64,000 bases of DNA from Lineus longissimus. Taxonomy: Eukaryota; Nemertea; Pilidiophora; Heteronemertea; Lineidae. How positions within the stretch are numbered: position 1 is the first letter of the stretch; every line of letters starts with the position of its first letter. A program made the translations under genes and the position numbers. Below are positions 32,931 to 45,260 of the stretch, one piece after another. The notes beneath the pieces were generated by a model. The model ran no database searches. It was not told the origin of the DNA and saw nothing but the letters and a program-made list of their open reading frames with translations. The stretch lies in NCBI RefSeq assembly GCF_910592395.1, contig NC_088322.1:1614001-1678000 (forward strand), given 5' to 3'.

Positions 32931-35900
32931 TCCGGGTGTCCAGGGCCGTATTCACGAAGCACTCTTAGTCAGAGCACGCTCTTAGCGTCCTCGTAGGCTA
33001 TTCAGAAAATGAGCTATAAGCGTGTGGATACCTAGATACTTGGACACTCTTTTTAGGTATCTAAGTGTCCGGGTGTCCAGGGCCGTATTCACGAAGCACT
33101 CTTAGTCAGAGCACGCTCTTAGCGTCCTCGTAGGCTATTCAGAAACTGAGCTATAAGTGTGTGGATACCTAGATACTTGGACACTCTTTTTAGGTATCTA
33201 AGTGTCCGGGTGTCCAGGTCCGTATTCACGAAGCACTCTTAGTCAGAGCACGCTCTTAGCGTCCTCGTAGGCTATTCAGCAACTGAGCTATAAGTGTGTG
33301 GATACCTAGATACTTGGACACTCTTTTTAGGTATCCAAGTGTCCGGGTGTCCAGGGCCGTATTCACGAAGCACTCTTAGTCAGAGCACGCTCTTGGCGTC
33401 CTCGTAGGCTATTCAGAAACTGAGCTATAAGTGTGTGGATACCTAGATACTTGGACACTCTTTTTAGGTATCTAAGTGTCCGGGTGTCCAGGGCCGTATT
33501 CACGAAGCACTCTTAGTCAGAGCACGCTCTTAGCGTCCTCGTAGGCTATTCAAAAACTTAGCTATAAGTGTGTGGATACCTAGATACTTGGACACTCTTT
33601 TTAGGTATCTTAGTGTCCGGGTGTGCAGGGCCGTATTCACGAAGCACTCTTAATCAGAGCACGCTCTTAGCGTCTTCGTAGGCTATTCAGAAACTGAGCT
33701 ATAAGTGTGTGGATACCTAGATACTTGGACACTCTTTTTAGGTATCTTAGTGTCCGGGTGTCCAGGGCCGTATTCACGAAGCACTCTTAGTCAGAGCACG
33801 CTCTTAGCGTCCTCGTAGGCTATTCAAAAACTGAGCTATAAGTGTGTGGATACCTAGATACTTGGACACTCTTTTTAGGTATCTAAGTGTCCGGGTGTCC
33901 AGGGCCGTATTCACGAAGCACTCTCAGTCAGAGCACGCTCTTAACGTCCTCGTAGGCTATTCAGAAACTGAGCTATAAGTGTGTGGATACCTAGATACTT
34001 GGACACTCTTTTTAGGTATCTAAGTGTCCGGGTGTCCAGGGCCGTATTCACGAAGCACTCTTAGTCAGAGCAGGCTCTTAGCGTCCTCGTAGGCTATTCA
34101 GAAACTGAGCTATAAGTGTGTGGATACCTAGATACTTGGACACTCTTTTTAGGTATCTAAGTGTCCGGGTGTCCAGGGCCGTATTTACGAAGCACTCTTA
34201 GTCAGAGCACGCTCTTAGCGTCCTTGTAGGCTATTCAGAAACTGAGCTATAAGTGTGTGGATACCTAGATACGTGGACACTCTTTTTAGGTATCTAAGTG
34301 TCCGGGTGTCCAGGGCCGTATTCACGAAGCACTCTTGGTCAGAGCACGCTCTCAGCGTCCTCGTAGGCTATTCAGAAACTGAGCTATAAGTGTGTGGATA
34401 CCAAGATACTTGGACACTCTTTTTAGGTGTCTAAGTGTCCGGGTGTCCAGGGCCGTATTCACGAAGCACTCTTCGTCAGAGCACGCTCTTAGCGTCCTCG
34501 TAGGCTATTCAGAAACTGAGCTATAAGTGTGTGGATACCTAGATACTTGGACACTCTTTTTAGGTATCTAAGTGTCCGGGTGTGCAGGGCCATATTCACG
34601 AAGCACTCTTAGTCAGAGCACGCTCTTAGCGTCCTGGTAGGCTATTCAGAAACTGAGCTATAAGTGTGTGGATACCTAGATACTTGGACACTCTTTTTAG
34701 GTATCTAAGTGTCCGGGTGTGCAGGGCCGTATTCACGAAGCACTCTTAGTCAGAGCACGCTCTTAGCGTCATCGTAGGCTTTTCAGAAACTGAGCTATAA
34801 GTGTGTGGATACCTAGATACTTGGACACTCTTTTTAGGTATCTAAGTGTCCGGGTGTGCAGGGCCGTATTCACGAAGCACTCTTAGTCAGAGCACGCTCT
34901 TAGCGTCCTCGTAGGCTATTCAGAAACTGAGCTATAAGTGTGTGGATACCTAGATACTTGGACACTCTTTTTAGGTATCTAAGTGTCCGGGTGTGCAGGG
35001 CCATATTCACGAAGCACTCTTAGTCAGAGCACGCTCTTAGCGTCCTCGTAGGCTATTCAGCAACTGAGCTATAAGTGTGTGGATACCTAGATACTTGGAC
35101 ACTCCTTTTAGGTATCCAAGTGTCCGGGTGTCCAGGGCCGTATTCACGAAGCACTCTTAGTCAGAGCACGCTCTTGGCGTCCTCGTAGGCTATTCAGAAA
35201 CTGAGCTATAAGTGTGTGGATACCTAGATACTTGGACACTCTTTTTAGGTATCTAAGTGTCCGGGTGTCCAGGGCCGTATTCACGAAGCACTCTTAGTCA
35301 GAGCACGCTCTTAGCGTCCTCGTAGGCTATTCAGAAACTGAGCTATAAGTGTGTGGATACCTAGATACTTGGACACTCTTTTTAGGTATCCAAGTGTCCG
35401 GGTGTCCAGGGCCGTATTCACGAAACACTCTTAGTCAGAGCACGCTCTTGGCGTCCTCGTAGGCTATTCAGCAACTGAGCTATAAGTGTGTGGATACCAA
35501 GATACTTGGACACTCTTTTTAGGTATCTAAGTGTCCGGGTGTCCAGCGCCGTATTCACGAAGCACTCTTAGTCAGAGCACGCTCTTAACGTCCTCGTAGG
35601 CTATTCAGAAACTGAGCTATAAGTGTGTGGATACCTAGATACTTGGACACTCTTTTTAGGTATCTAAGTGTCCGGGTGTCCAGGGCCGTATTCACGAAGC
35701 ACTCTTAGTCAGAGCACGCTCTTAGCGTCCTCGTAGGCTATTCAGAAACTGAGCTATAAGTGTGTGGATACCTAGATACTTGGACACTCTTTTTAGGTAT
35801 CTAAGTGTCCGGGTGTCCAGGGCCGTATTTACGAAGCACTCTTAGTCAGAGCACGCTCTTAGCGTCCTTGTAGGCTATTCAGAAACTGAGCTATAAGTGT

Positions 35901-36218
35901 GTGGATACCTAGATACGTGGACACTCTTTTTAGGTATCTAAGTGTCCGGGTGTCCAGGGCCGTATTCACGAAGCACTTTTGGTCAGAGCACGCTCTCAGC
36001 GTCCTCGTAGGCTATTCAGAAACTGAGCTATAAGTGTGTGGATACCAAGATACTTGGACACTCTTTTTAGGTGTCTAAGTGTCCGGGTGTCCAGGGCCGT
36101 ATTCACGAAGCACTCTTAGTCAGAGCACGCTCTTAGCGTCCTCGTAGGCTATTCAGAAACTGAGCTATAAGTGTGTGGATACCTAGATACTTGGACACTC
36201 TTTTTAGGTATCTAAGTG
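32931..36218 (+). repeat. 24-unit tandem block H, copy 1 (3,288 bp)
   Basis: Begins with an AAAATGAG/AAGCGTG unit. Private markers: ATCTTAG followed by TTAATCAG (33651), GAGCAGGCTC (34070), CTTCGTCAG (about 34473), GGCTTTTCAG (34780), ACTCCTTTTAGG (35102), CGAAACACTC (35423) and CCAGCGCCG (35546). Every one recurs exactly 3,288 bp later. The unit at 34986 is a hybrid: CCATATT at its start, CAGCAACTG and TATCCAAG at its end. Confidence 0.9.
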
Positions 36219-39200
36219 TCCGGGTGTCCAGGGCCGTATTCACGAAGCACTCTTAGTCAGAGCACGCTCTTAGCGTCCTCGTAGGCTATTCAGAAAATGA
36301 GCTATAAGCGTGTGGATACCTAGATACTTGGACACTCTTTTTAGGTATCTAAGTGTCCGGGTGTCCAGGGCCGTATTCACGAAGCACTCTTAGTCAGAGC
36401 ACGCTCTTAGCGTCCTCGTAGGCTATTCAGAAACTGAGCTATAAGTGTGTGGATACTTAGATACTTGGACACTCTTTTTAGGTATCTAAGTGTCCGGGTG
36501 TCCAGGGCCGTATTCACGAAGCACTCTTAGTCAGAGCACGCTCTTAGCGTCCTCGTAGGCTATTCAGCAACTGAGCTATAAGTGTGTGGATACCTAGATA
36601 CTTGGACACTCTTTTTAGGTATCCAAGTGTCCGGGTGTCCAGGGCCGTATTCACGAAGCACTCTTAGTCAGAGCACGCTCTTGGCGTCCTCGTAGGCTAT
36701 TCAGAAACTGAGCTATAAGTGTGTGGATACCTAGATACTTGGACACTCTTTTTAGGTATCTAAGTGTCCGGGTGTCCAGGGCCGTATTCACGAAGCACTC
36801 TTAGTCAGAGCACGCTCTTAGCGTCCTCGTAGGCTATTCAAAAACTTAGCTATAAGTGTGTGGATACCTAGATACTTGGACACTCTTTTTAGGTATCTTA
36901 GTGTCCGGGTGTGCAGGGCCGTATTCACGAAGCACTCTTAATCAGAGCACGCTCTTAGCGTCTTCGTAGGCTATTCAGAAACTGAGCTATAAGTGTGTGG
37001 ATACCTAGATACTTGGACACTCTTTTTAGGTATCTTAGTGTCCGGGTGTCCAGGGCCGTATTCACGAAGCACTCTTAGTCAGAGCACGCTCTTAGCGTCC
37101 TCGTAGGCTATTCAAAAACTGAGCTATAAGTGTGTGGATACCTAGATACTTGGACACTCTTTTTAGGTATCTAAGTGTCCGGGTGTCCAGGGCCGTATTC
37201 ACGAAGCACTCTCAGTCAGAGCACGCTCTTAACGTCCTCGTAGGCTATTCAGAAACTGAGCTATAAGTGTGTGGATACCTAGATACTTGGACACTCTTTT
37301 TAGGTATCTAAGTGTCCGGGTGTCCAGGGCCGTATTCACGAAGCACTCTTAGTCAGAGCAGGCTCTTAGCGTCCTCGTAGGCTATTCAGAAACTGAGCTA
37401 TAAGTGTGTGGATACCTAGATACTTGGACACTCTTTTTAGGTATCTAAGTGTCCGGGTGTCCAGGGCCGTATTTACGAAGCACTCTTAGTCAGAGCACGC
37501 TCTTAGCGTCCTTGTAGGCTATTCAGAAACTGAGCTATAAGTGTGTGGATACCTAGATACGTGGACACTCTTTTTAGGTATCTAAGTGTCCGGGTGTCCA
37601 GGGCCGTATTCACGAAGCACTCTTGGTCAGAGCACGCTCTCAGCGTCCTCGTAGGCTATTCAGAAACTGAGCTATAAGTGTGTGGATACCAAGATACTTG
37701 GACACTCTTTTTAGGTGTCTAAGTGTCCGGGTGTCCAGGGCCGTATTCACGAAGCACTCTTCGTCAGAGCACGCTCTTAGCGTCCTCGTAGGCTATTCAG
37801 AAACTGAGCTATAAGTGTGTGGATACCTAGATACTTGGACACTCTTTTTAGGTATCTAAGTGTCCGGGTGTGCAGGGCCATATTCACGAAGCACTCTTAG
37901 TCAGAGCACGCTCTTAGCGTCCTGGTAGGCTATTCAGAAACTGAGCTATAAGTGTGTGGATACCTAGATACTTGGACACTCTTTTTAGGTATCTAAGTGT
38001 CCGGGTGTGCAGGGCCGTATTCACGAAGCACTCTTAGTCAGAGCACGCTCTTAGCGTCATCGTAGGCTTTTCAGAAACTGAGCTATAAGTGTGTGGATAC
38101 CTAGATACTTGGACACTCTTTTTAGGTATCTAAGTGTCCGGGTGTGCAGGGCCGTATTCACGAAGCACTCTTAGTCAGAGCACGCTCTTAGCGTCCTCGT
38201 AGGCTATTCAGAAACTGAGCTATAAGTGTGTGGATACCTAGATACTTGGACACTCTTTTTAGGTATCTAAGTGTCCGGGTGTGCAGGGCCATATTCACGA
38301 AGCACTCTTAGTCAGAGCACGCTCTTAGCGTCCTCGTAGGCTATTCAGCAACTGAGCTATAAGTGTGTGGATACCTAGATACTTGGACACTCCTTTTAGG
38401 TATCCAAGTGTCCGGGTGTCCAGGGCCGTATTCACGAAGCACTCTTAGTCAGAGCACGCTCTTGGCGTCCTCGTAGGCTATTCAGAAACTGAGCTATAAG
38501 TGTGTGGATACCTAGATACTTGGACACTCTTTTTAGGTATCTAAGTGTCCGGGTGTCCAGGGCCGTATTCACGAAGCACTCTTAGTCAGAGCACGCTCTT
38601 AGCGTCCTCGTAGGCTATTCAGAAACTGAGCTATAAGTGTGTGGATACCTAGATACTTGGACACTCTTTTTAGGTATCCAAGTGTCCGGGTGTCCAGGGC
38701 CGTATTCACGAAACACTCTTAGTCAGAGCACGCTCTTGGCGTCCTCGTAGGCTATTCAGCAACTGAGCTATAAGTGTGTGGATACCAAGATACTTGGACA
38801 CTCTTTTTAGGTATCTAAGTGTCCGGGTGTCCAGCGCCGTATTCACGAAGCACTCTTAGTCAGAGCACGCTCTTAACGTCCTCGTAGGCTATTCAGAAAC
38901 TGAGCTATAAGTGTGTGGATACCTAGATACTTGGACACTCTTTTTAGGTATCTAAGTGTCCGGGTGTCCAGGGCCGTATTCACGAAGCACTCTTAGTCAG
39001 AGCACGCTCTTAGCGTCCTCGTAGGCTATTCAGAAACTGAGCTATAAGTGTGTGGATACCTAGATACTTGGACACTCTTTTTAGGTATCTAAGTGTCCGG
39101 GTGTCCAGGGCCGTATTTACGAAGCACTCTTAGTCAGAGCACGCTCTTAGCGTCCTTGTAGGCTATTCAGAAACTGAGCTATAAGTGTGTGGATACCTAG

Positions 39201-39506
39201 ATACGTGGACACTCTTTTTAGGTATCTAAGTGTCCGGGTGTCCAGGGCCGTATTCACGAAGCACTTTTGGTCAGAGCACGCTCTCAGCGTCCTCGTAGGC
39301 TATTCAGAAACTGAGCTATAAGTGTGTGGATACCAAGATACTTGGACACTCTTTTTAGGTGTCTAAGTGTCCGGGTGTCCAGGGCCGTATTCACGAAGCA
39401 CTCTTAGTCAGAGCACGCTCTTAGCGTCCTCGTAGGCTATTCAGAAACTGAGCTATAAGTGTGTGGATACCTAGATACTTGGACACTCTTTTTAGGTATC
39501 TAAGTG
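36219..39506 (+). repeat. 24-unit tandem block H, copy 2 (3,288 bp)
   Basis: Repeats 32931-36218 at 3,288 bp (TTAATCAG 36939, GAGCAGGCTC 37358, GGCTTTTCAG 38068, CGAAACACTC 38711, CCAGCGCCG 38834). The few differences include GGATACTTAG near 36452, and TCCAGGGCCG here against TCCAGGTCCG near 33217. Confidence 0.9.
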
Positions 39507-40054
39507 TCCGGGTGTGCAGGGCCATATTCACGAAGCACTCTTAGTCAGAGCACGCTCTTAGCGTCCTGGTAGGCTATTCAGAAACTGAGCTATAAGTGTG
39601 TGGATACCTAGATACTTGGACACTCTTTTTAGGTATCTAAGTGTCCGGGTGTGCAGGGCCGTATTCACGAAGCACTCTTAGTCAGAGCACGCTCTTAGCG
39701 TCATCGTAGGCTATTCAGAAACTGAGCTATAAGTGTGTGGATACCTAGATACTTGGACACTCTTTTTAGGTATCCAAGTGTCCGGGTGTCCAGGGCCGTA
39801 TTCACGAAGCACTCTTAGTCAGAGCACGCTCTTAGCGTCCTCGTAGGCTATTCAGAAACTGAGCTATAAGTGTGTGGATACCTAGATACTTGGACACTCT
39901 TTTTAGGTATCTAAGTGTCCGGGTGTCCAGGGCCGTATTCACGAAGCACTCTTAGTCAGAGCACGCTCTTAGCGTCCTTGTAGGCTATTCAGAAACTGAG
40001 CTATAAGTTTGTGGATATCTAGATACTTGGACACTCTTTTTAGGTATCTAAGTG
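39507..40054 (+). repeat. Four-unit bridge between H copies
   Basis: Matches 32383-32930, the four units just before H copy 1, at a shift of 7,124 bp (52 units): CCATATT/CCTGGTAGG, GTCATCG with TATCCAAG, plain, AAGTTTGTGGATATCTAG. The original repeating piece was therefore at least 28 units, and H copy 2 lost these four at its start. Confidence 0.82.
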
Positions 40055-42657
40055 TCCGGGTGTCCAGGGCCGTATTCACGAAGCACTCTTAGTCAGAGCA
40101 CGCTCTTAGCGTCCTCGTAGGCTATTCAGAAAATGAGCTATAAGCGTGTGGATACCTAGATACTTGGACACTCTTTTTAGGTATCTAAGTGTCCGGGTGT
40201 CCAGGGCCGTATTCACGAAGCACTCTTAGTCAGAGCACGCTCTTAGCGTCCTCGTAGGCTATTCAGAAACTGAGCTATAAGTGTGTGGATACCTAGATAC
40301 TTGGACACTCTTTTTAGGTATCTAAGTGTCCGGGTGTCCAGGGCCGTATTCACGAAGCACTCTTAGTCAGAGCACGCTCTTAGCGTCCTCGTAGGCTATT
40401 CAGCAACTGAGCTATAAGTGTGTGGATACCTAGATACTTGGACACTCTTTTTAGGTATCCAAGTGTCCGGGTGTCCAGGGCCGTATTCACGAAGCACTCT
40501 TAGTCAGAGCACGCTCTTGGCGTCCTCGTAGGCTATTCAGAAACTGAGCTATAAGTGTGTGGATACCTAGATACTTGGACACTCTTTTTAGGTATCTAAG
40601 TGTCCGGGTGTCCAGGGCCGTATTCACGAAGCACTCTTAGTCAGAGCACGCTCTTAGCGTCCTCGTAGGCTATTCAAAAACTTAGCTATAAGTGTGTGGA
40701 TACCTAGATACTTGGACACTCTTTTTAGGTATCTTAGTGTCCGGGTGTGCAGGGCCGTATTCACGAAGCACTCTTAGTCAGAGCACACTCTTAGCGTCTT
40801 CGTAGGCTATTCAGAAACTGAGATATAAGTGTGTGGATACCTAGATACTTGGACACTCTTTTTAGGTATCTTAGTGTCCGGGTGTCCAGGGCCGTATTCA
40901 CGAAGCACTCTTAGTCAGAGCACGCTCTTAGCGTCCTCGTAGGCTATTCAAAAACTGAGCTATAAGTGTGTGGATACCTAGATACTTGGACACTCTTTTT
41001 AGGTATCTAAGTGTCCGGGTGTCCAGGGCCGTATTCACGAAGCACTCTCAGTCAGAGCACGCTCTTAACGTCCTCGTAGGCTATTCAGAAACTGAGCTAT
41101 AAGTGTGTGGATACCTAGATACTTGGACACTCTTTTTAGGTATCTAAGTGTCCGGGTGTCCAGGGCCGTATTCACGAAGCACTCTTAGTCAGAGCAGGCT
41201 CTTAGCGTCCTCGTAGGCTATTCAGAAACTGAGCTATAAGTGTGTGGATACCTAGATACTTGGACACTCTTTTTAGGTATCTAAGTGTCCGGGTGTCCAG
41301 GGCCGTATTTACGAAGCACTCTTAGTCAGAGCACGCTCTTAGCGTCCTTGTAGGCTATTCAGAAACTGAGCTATAAGTGTGTGGATACCTAGATACGTGG
41401 ACACTCTTTTTAGGTATCTAAGTGTCCGGGTGTCCAGGGCCGTATTCACGAAGCACTCTTGGTCAGAGCACGCTCTCAGCGTCCTCGTAGGCTATTCAGA
41501 AACTGAGCTATAAGTGTGTGGATACCAAGATACTTGGACACTCTTTTTAGGTGTCTAAGTGTCCGGGTGTCCAGGGCCGTATTCACGAAGCACTCTTCGT
41601 CAGAGCACGCTCTTAGCGTCCTCGTAGGCTATTCAGAAACTGAGCTATAAGTGTGTGGATACCTAGATACTTGGACACTCTTTTTAGGTATCTAAGTGTC
41701 CGGGTGTGCAGGGCCATATTCACGAAGCACTCTTAGTCAGAGCACGCTCTTAGCGTCCTGGTAGGCTATTCAGAAACTGAGCTATAAGTGTGTGGATACC
41801 TAGATACTTGGACACTCTTTTTAGGTATCTAAGTGTCCGGGTGTGCAGGGCCGTATTCACGAAGCACTCTTGCTCAGAGCACGCTCTTAGCGTCATCGTA
41901 GGCTTTTCAGAAACTGAGCTATAAGTGTGTGGATACCTAGATACTTGGACACTCTTTTTAGGTATCTAAGTGTCCGGGTGTGCAGGGCCGTATTCACGAA
42001 GCACTCTTAGTCAGAGCACGCTCTTAGCGTCCTCGTAGGCTATTCAGAAACTGAGCTATAAGTGTGTGGATACCTAGATACTTGGACACTCTTTTTAGGT
42101 ATCTAAGTGTCCGGGTGTGCAGGGCCATATTCACGAAGCACTCTTAGTCAGAGCACGCTCTTAGCGTCCTCGTAGGCTATTCAGCAACTGAGCTATAAGT
42201 GTGTGGATACCTAGATACTTGGACACTCCTTTTAGGTATCCAAGTGTCCGGGTGTCCAGGGCCGTATTCACGAAGCACTCTTAGTCAGAGCACGCTCTTG
42301 GCGTCCTCGTAGGCTATTCAGAAACTGAGCTATAAGTGTGTGGATACCTAGATACTTGGACACTCTTTTTAGGTATCTAAGTGTCCGGGTGTCCAGGGCC
42401 GTATTCACGAAGCACTCTTAGTCAGAGCACGCTCTTAGCGTCCTCGTAGGCTATTCAGAAACTGAGCTATAAGTGTGTGGATACCTAGATACGTGGACAC
42501 TCTTTTTAGGTATCCAAGTGTCCGGGTGTCCAGGGCCGTATTCACGAAACACTCTTAGTCAGAGCACGCTCTTGGCGTCCTCGTAGGCTATTCAGCAACT
42601 GAGCTATAAGTGTGTGGATACCAAGATACTTGGACACTCTTTTTAGGTATCTAAGTG
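40055..42657 (+). repeat. Block H, copy 3 (19 units, partial)
   Basis: Repeats H from its start up to the CGAAACACTC unit (42521), at a shift of 3,836 bp from copy 2 (GAGCAGGCTC at 41194). Private changes are TTGCTCAG near 41869, GAGATATAAG near 40821 and ATACGTGG at 42490. It then leaves H at the GTGCATGGCC unit. Confidence 0.85.
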
Positions 42658-45260
42658 TCCGGGTGTGCATGGCCGTATTCACGAAGCACTCTCAGTCAGA
42701 GCACGCTCTTAGCGTCCTCGTAGGCTATTCAGAAACTGAGCTATAAGTGTGTGGATACCTAGATACTTGGACACTCTTTTTAGGTATCTAAGTGTCCGGG
42801 TGTGCAGGGCCGTATTCACGAAGCACTCTTAGTCAGAGCACGCTCTTAGCGTCTTCGTAGGCTATTCAGAAACTGAGCTATAAGTGTGTGGATACCTAGG
42901 TACTTGGACACTCTTTTTAGGTATCTAAGTGTCCGGGTGTCCAGGGCCGTATTCACGAAGCACTCTTAGTCAGAGCACGCTCTTAGCGTCCTCGTAGGCT
43001 ATTCAAAAACTTAGCTATAAGTGTGTGGATACCTAGATACTTGGACACTCTTTTTAGGTATCTTAGTGTCCGGGTGTGCAGGGCCGTATTCACGAAGCAC
43101 TCTTAGTCAGAGCACGCTCTTAGCGTCATCGTAGGCTATTCAGAAACTGAGCTATAAGTGTGTGGATACCTAGATACTTGGACACTCTTTTTATGTATCT
43201 AAGTGTCCGGGTGTGCAGGGCCGTATTCACGAAGCACTCTTAGTCAGAGCACGCTCTTAGCGTCCTCGTAGGCTATTCAGAAACTGAGCTATAAGTGTGT
43301 GGATACCTAGATACTTGGACACTCTTTTTAGGTATCTAAGTGTCCGGGTGTCCTGGGCCGTATTCACGAAGCACTCTTAGGCAGAGCACGCTCTAAGCGT
43401 CCTCGTAGGCTATTCAGAAACTGAGCTATAAGTCTGTGGATACCTAGATACTTGGACACTCTTTTTAGGTATCCAAGTGTCCGGGTGTCCAGGGCCGTAT
43501 TCACGAAGCACTCTTAGCCAGAGCACGCTCTTAGCGTCCTCGTAGGCTATTCAGAAACTAAGCTATAAGTGTGTGGATACCTAGATACTTGGACACTCTT
43601 TTTAGGTATCTAAGTGTCCGGGTGTCCAGGGCCGTATTCACGAAGCACTCTTAGTCAGAGCACGCTCTTAGCGTCCTCGTAGGCTATTCAGAAACTGAGC
43701 TATAAGTGTGTGGATATCTAGATACTTGGACACTCTTTTTAGGTATCTAAGTGTCCGGGTGTCCAGGGCTGTATTCACGAAGCACTCTTAGTCAGAGCAC
43801 GCTCTTAGCGTCCTCGTAGGCTATTCAGAAAATGAGCTATAAGCGTGTGGATACCTAGATACTTGGACACTCTTTTTAGGTATCTAAGTGTCCGGGTGTC
43901 CAGGGCCGTATTCACGAAGCACTCTTAGTCAGAGCACGCTCTTAGCGTCCTCGTAGGCTATTCAGAAACTGAGCTATAAGTGTGTGGATACCTAGATACT
44001 TGGACACTCTTTTTAGGTATCTAAGTGTCCGGGTGTCCAGGGCCGTATTCACGAAGCACTCTTAGTCAGAGCACGCTCTTAGCGTCCTCGTAGGCTATTC
44101 AGCAACTGAGCTATAAGTGTGTGGATACCTAGATACTTGGACACTCTTTTTAGGTATCCAAGTGTCCGGGTGTCCAGGGCCGTATTCATGAAGCACTCTT
44201 AGTCAGAGCACGCTCTTGGCGTCCTCGTAGGCTATTCAGAAACTGAGCTATAAGTGTGTGGATACCTAGATACTTGGACACTCTTTTTAGGTATCTAAGT
44301 GTCCGGGTGTCCTGGGCCGTATTCACGAAGCACTCTTAGGCAGAGCACGCTCTTAGCGTCCTCGTAGGCTATTCAGAAACTGAGCTATAAGTCTGTGGAT
44401 ACCTAGATACTTGGACACTCTTTTTAGGTATCCAAGTGTCCGGGTGTCCAGGGCCGTATTCACGAAGCACTCTTAGCCAGAGCACGCTCTTAGCGTCCTC
44501 GTAGGCTATTCAGAAACTAAGCTATAAGTGTGTGGATACCTAGATACTTGGACACTCTTTTTAGGTATCTAAGTGTCCGGGTGTCCAGGGCCGTATTCAC
44601 GAAGCACTCTTAGTCAGAGCACGCTCTTAGCGTCCTCGTAGGCTATTCAGAAACTGAGCTATAAGTGTGTGGATATCTAGATACTTGGACACTCTTTTTA
44701 GGTATCTAAGTGTCCGGGTGTCCAGGGCCGTATTCACGAAGCACTCTTAGTCAGAGCACGCTCTTAGCGTCCTCGTAGGCTATTCAGAAAATGAGCTATA
44801 AGCGTGTGGATACCTAGATACTTGGACACTCTTTTTAGGTATCTAAGTGTCCGGGTGTCAAGGGCCGTATTCACGAAGCACTCTTAGTCAGAGCACGCTC
44901 TTAGCGTCCTCGTAGGCTATTCAGAAACTGAGCTATAAGTGTGTGGATACCTAGATACTTGGACACTCTTTTTAGGTATCTAAGTGTCCGGGTGTCCAGG
45001 GCCGTATTCACGAAGCACTCTTAGTCAGAGCACGCTCTTAGCGTCCTCGTAGGCTATTCAGCAACTGAGCTATAAGTGTGTGGATACCTAGATACTTGGA
45101 CACTCTTTTTAGGTATCCAAGTGTCCGGGTGTCCAGGGCCGTATTCACGAAGCACTCTTAGTCAGAGCACGCTCTTGGCGTCCTCGTAGGCTATTCAGAA
45201 ACTGAGCTATAAGTGTGTGGATACCAAGATACTTGGACACTCTTTTTAGGTATCTAAGTG
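42658..45260 (+). repeat. Block I, 19 units containing a seven-unit tandem duplication
   Basis: Starts with GTGCATGGCC (42664) and goes on with CGTCTTCG, AAAAACTTAG/TATCTTAG, GTCATCG and plain. Two adjacent 959-bp copies (7 x 137) follow at 43343-44301 and 44302-45260. Both carry GTCCTGGGCC/CTTAGGCAG, CTTAGCCAG with AAACTAAGC, GATATCTAG, AAAATGAG/AAGCGTG, CAGCAACTG and CTTGGCG. Differences between them include GGCTGTATT near 43768 and GTCAAGGGCC near 44860. Confidence 0.85.
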
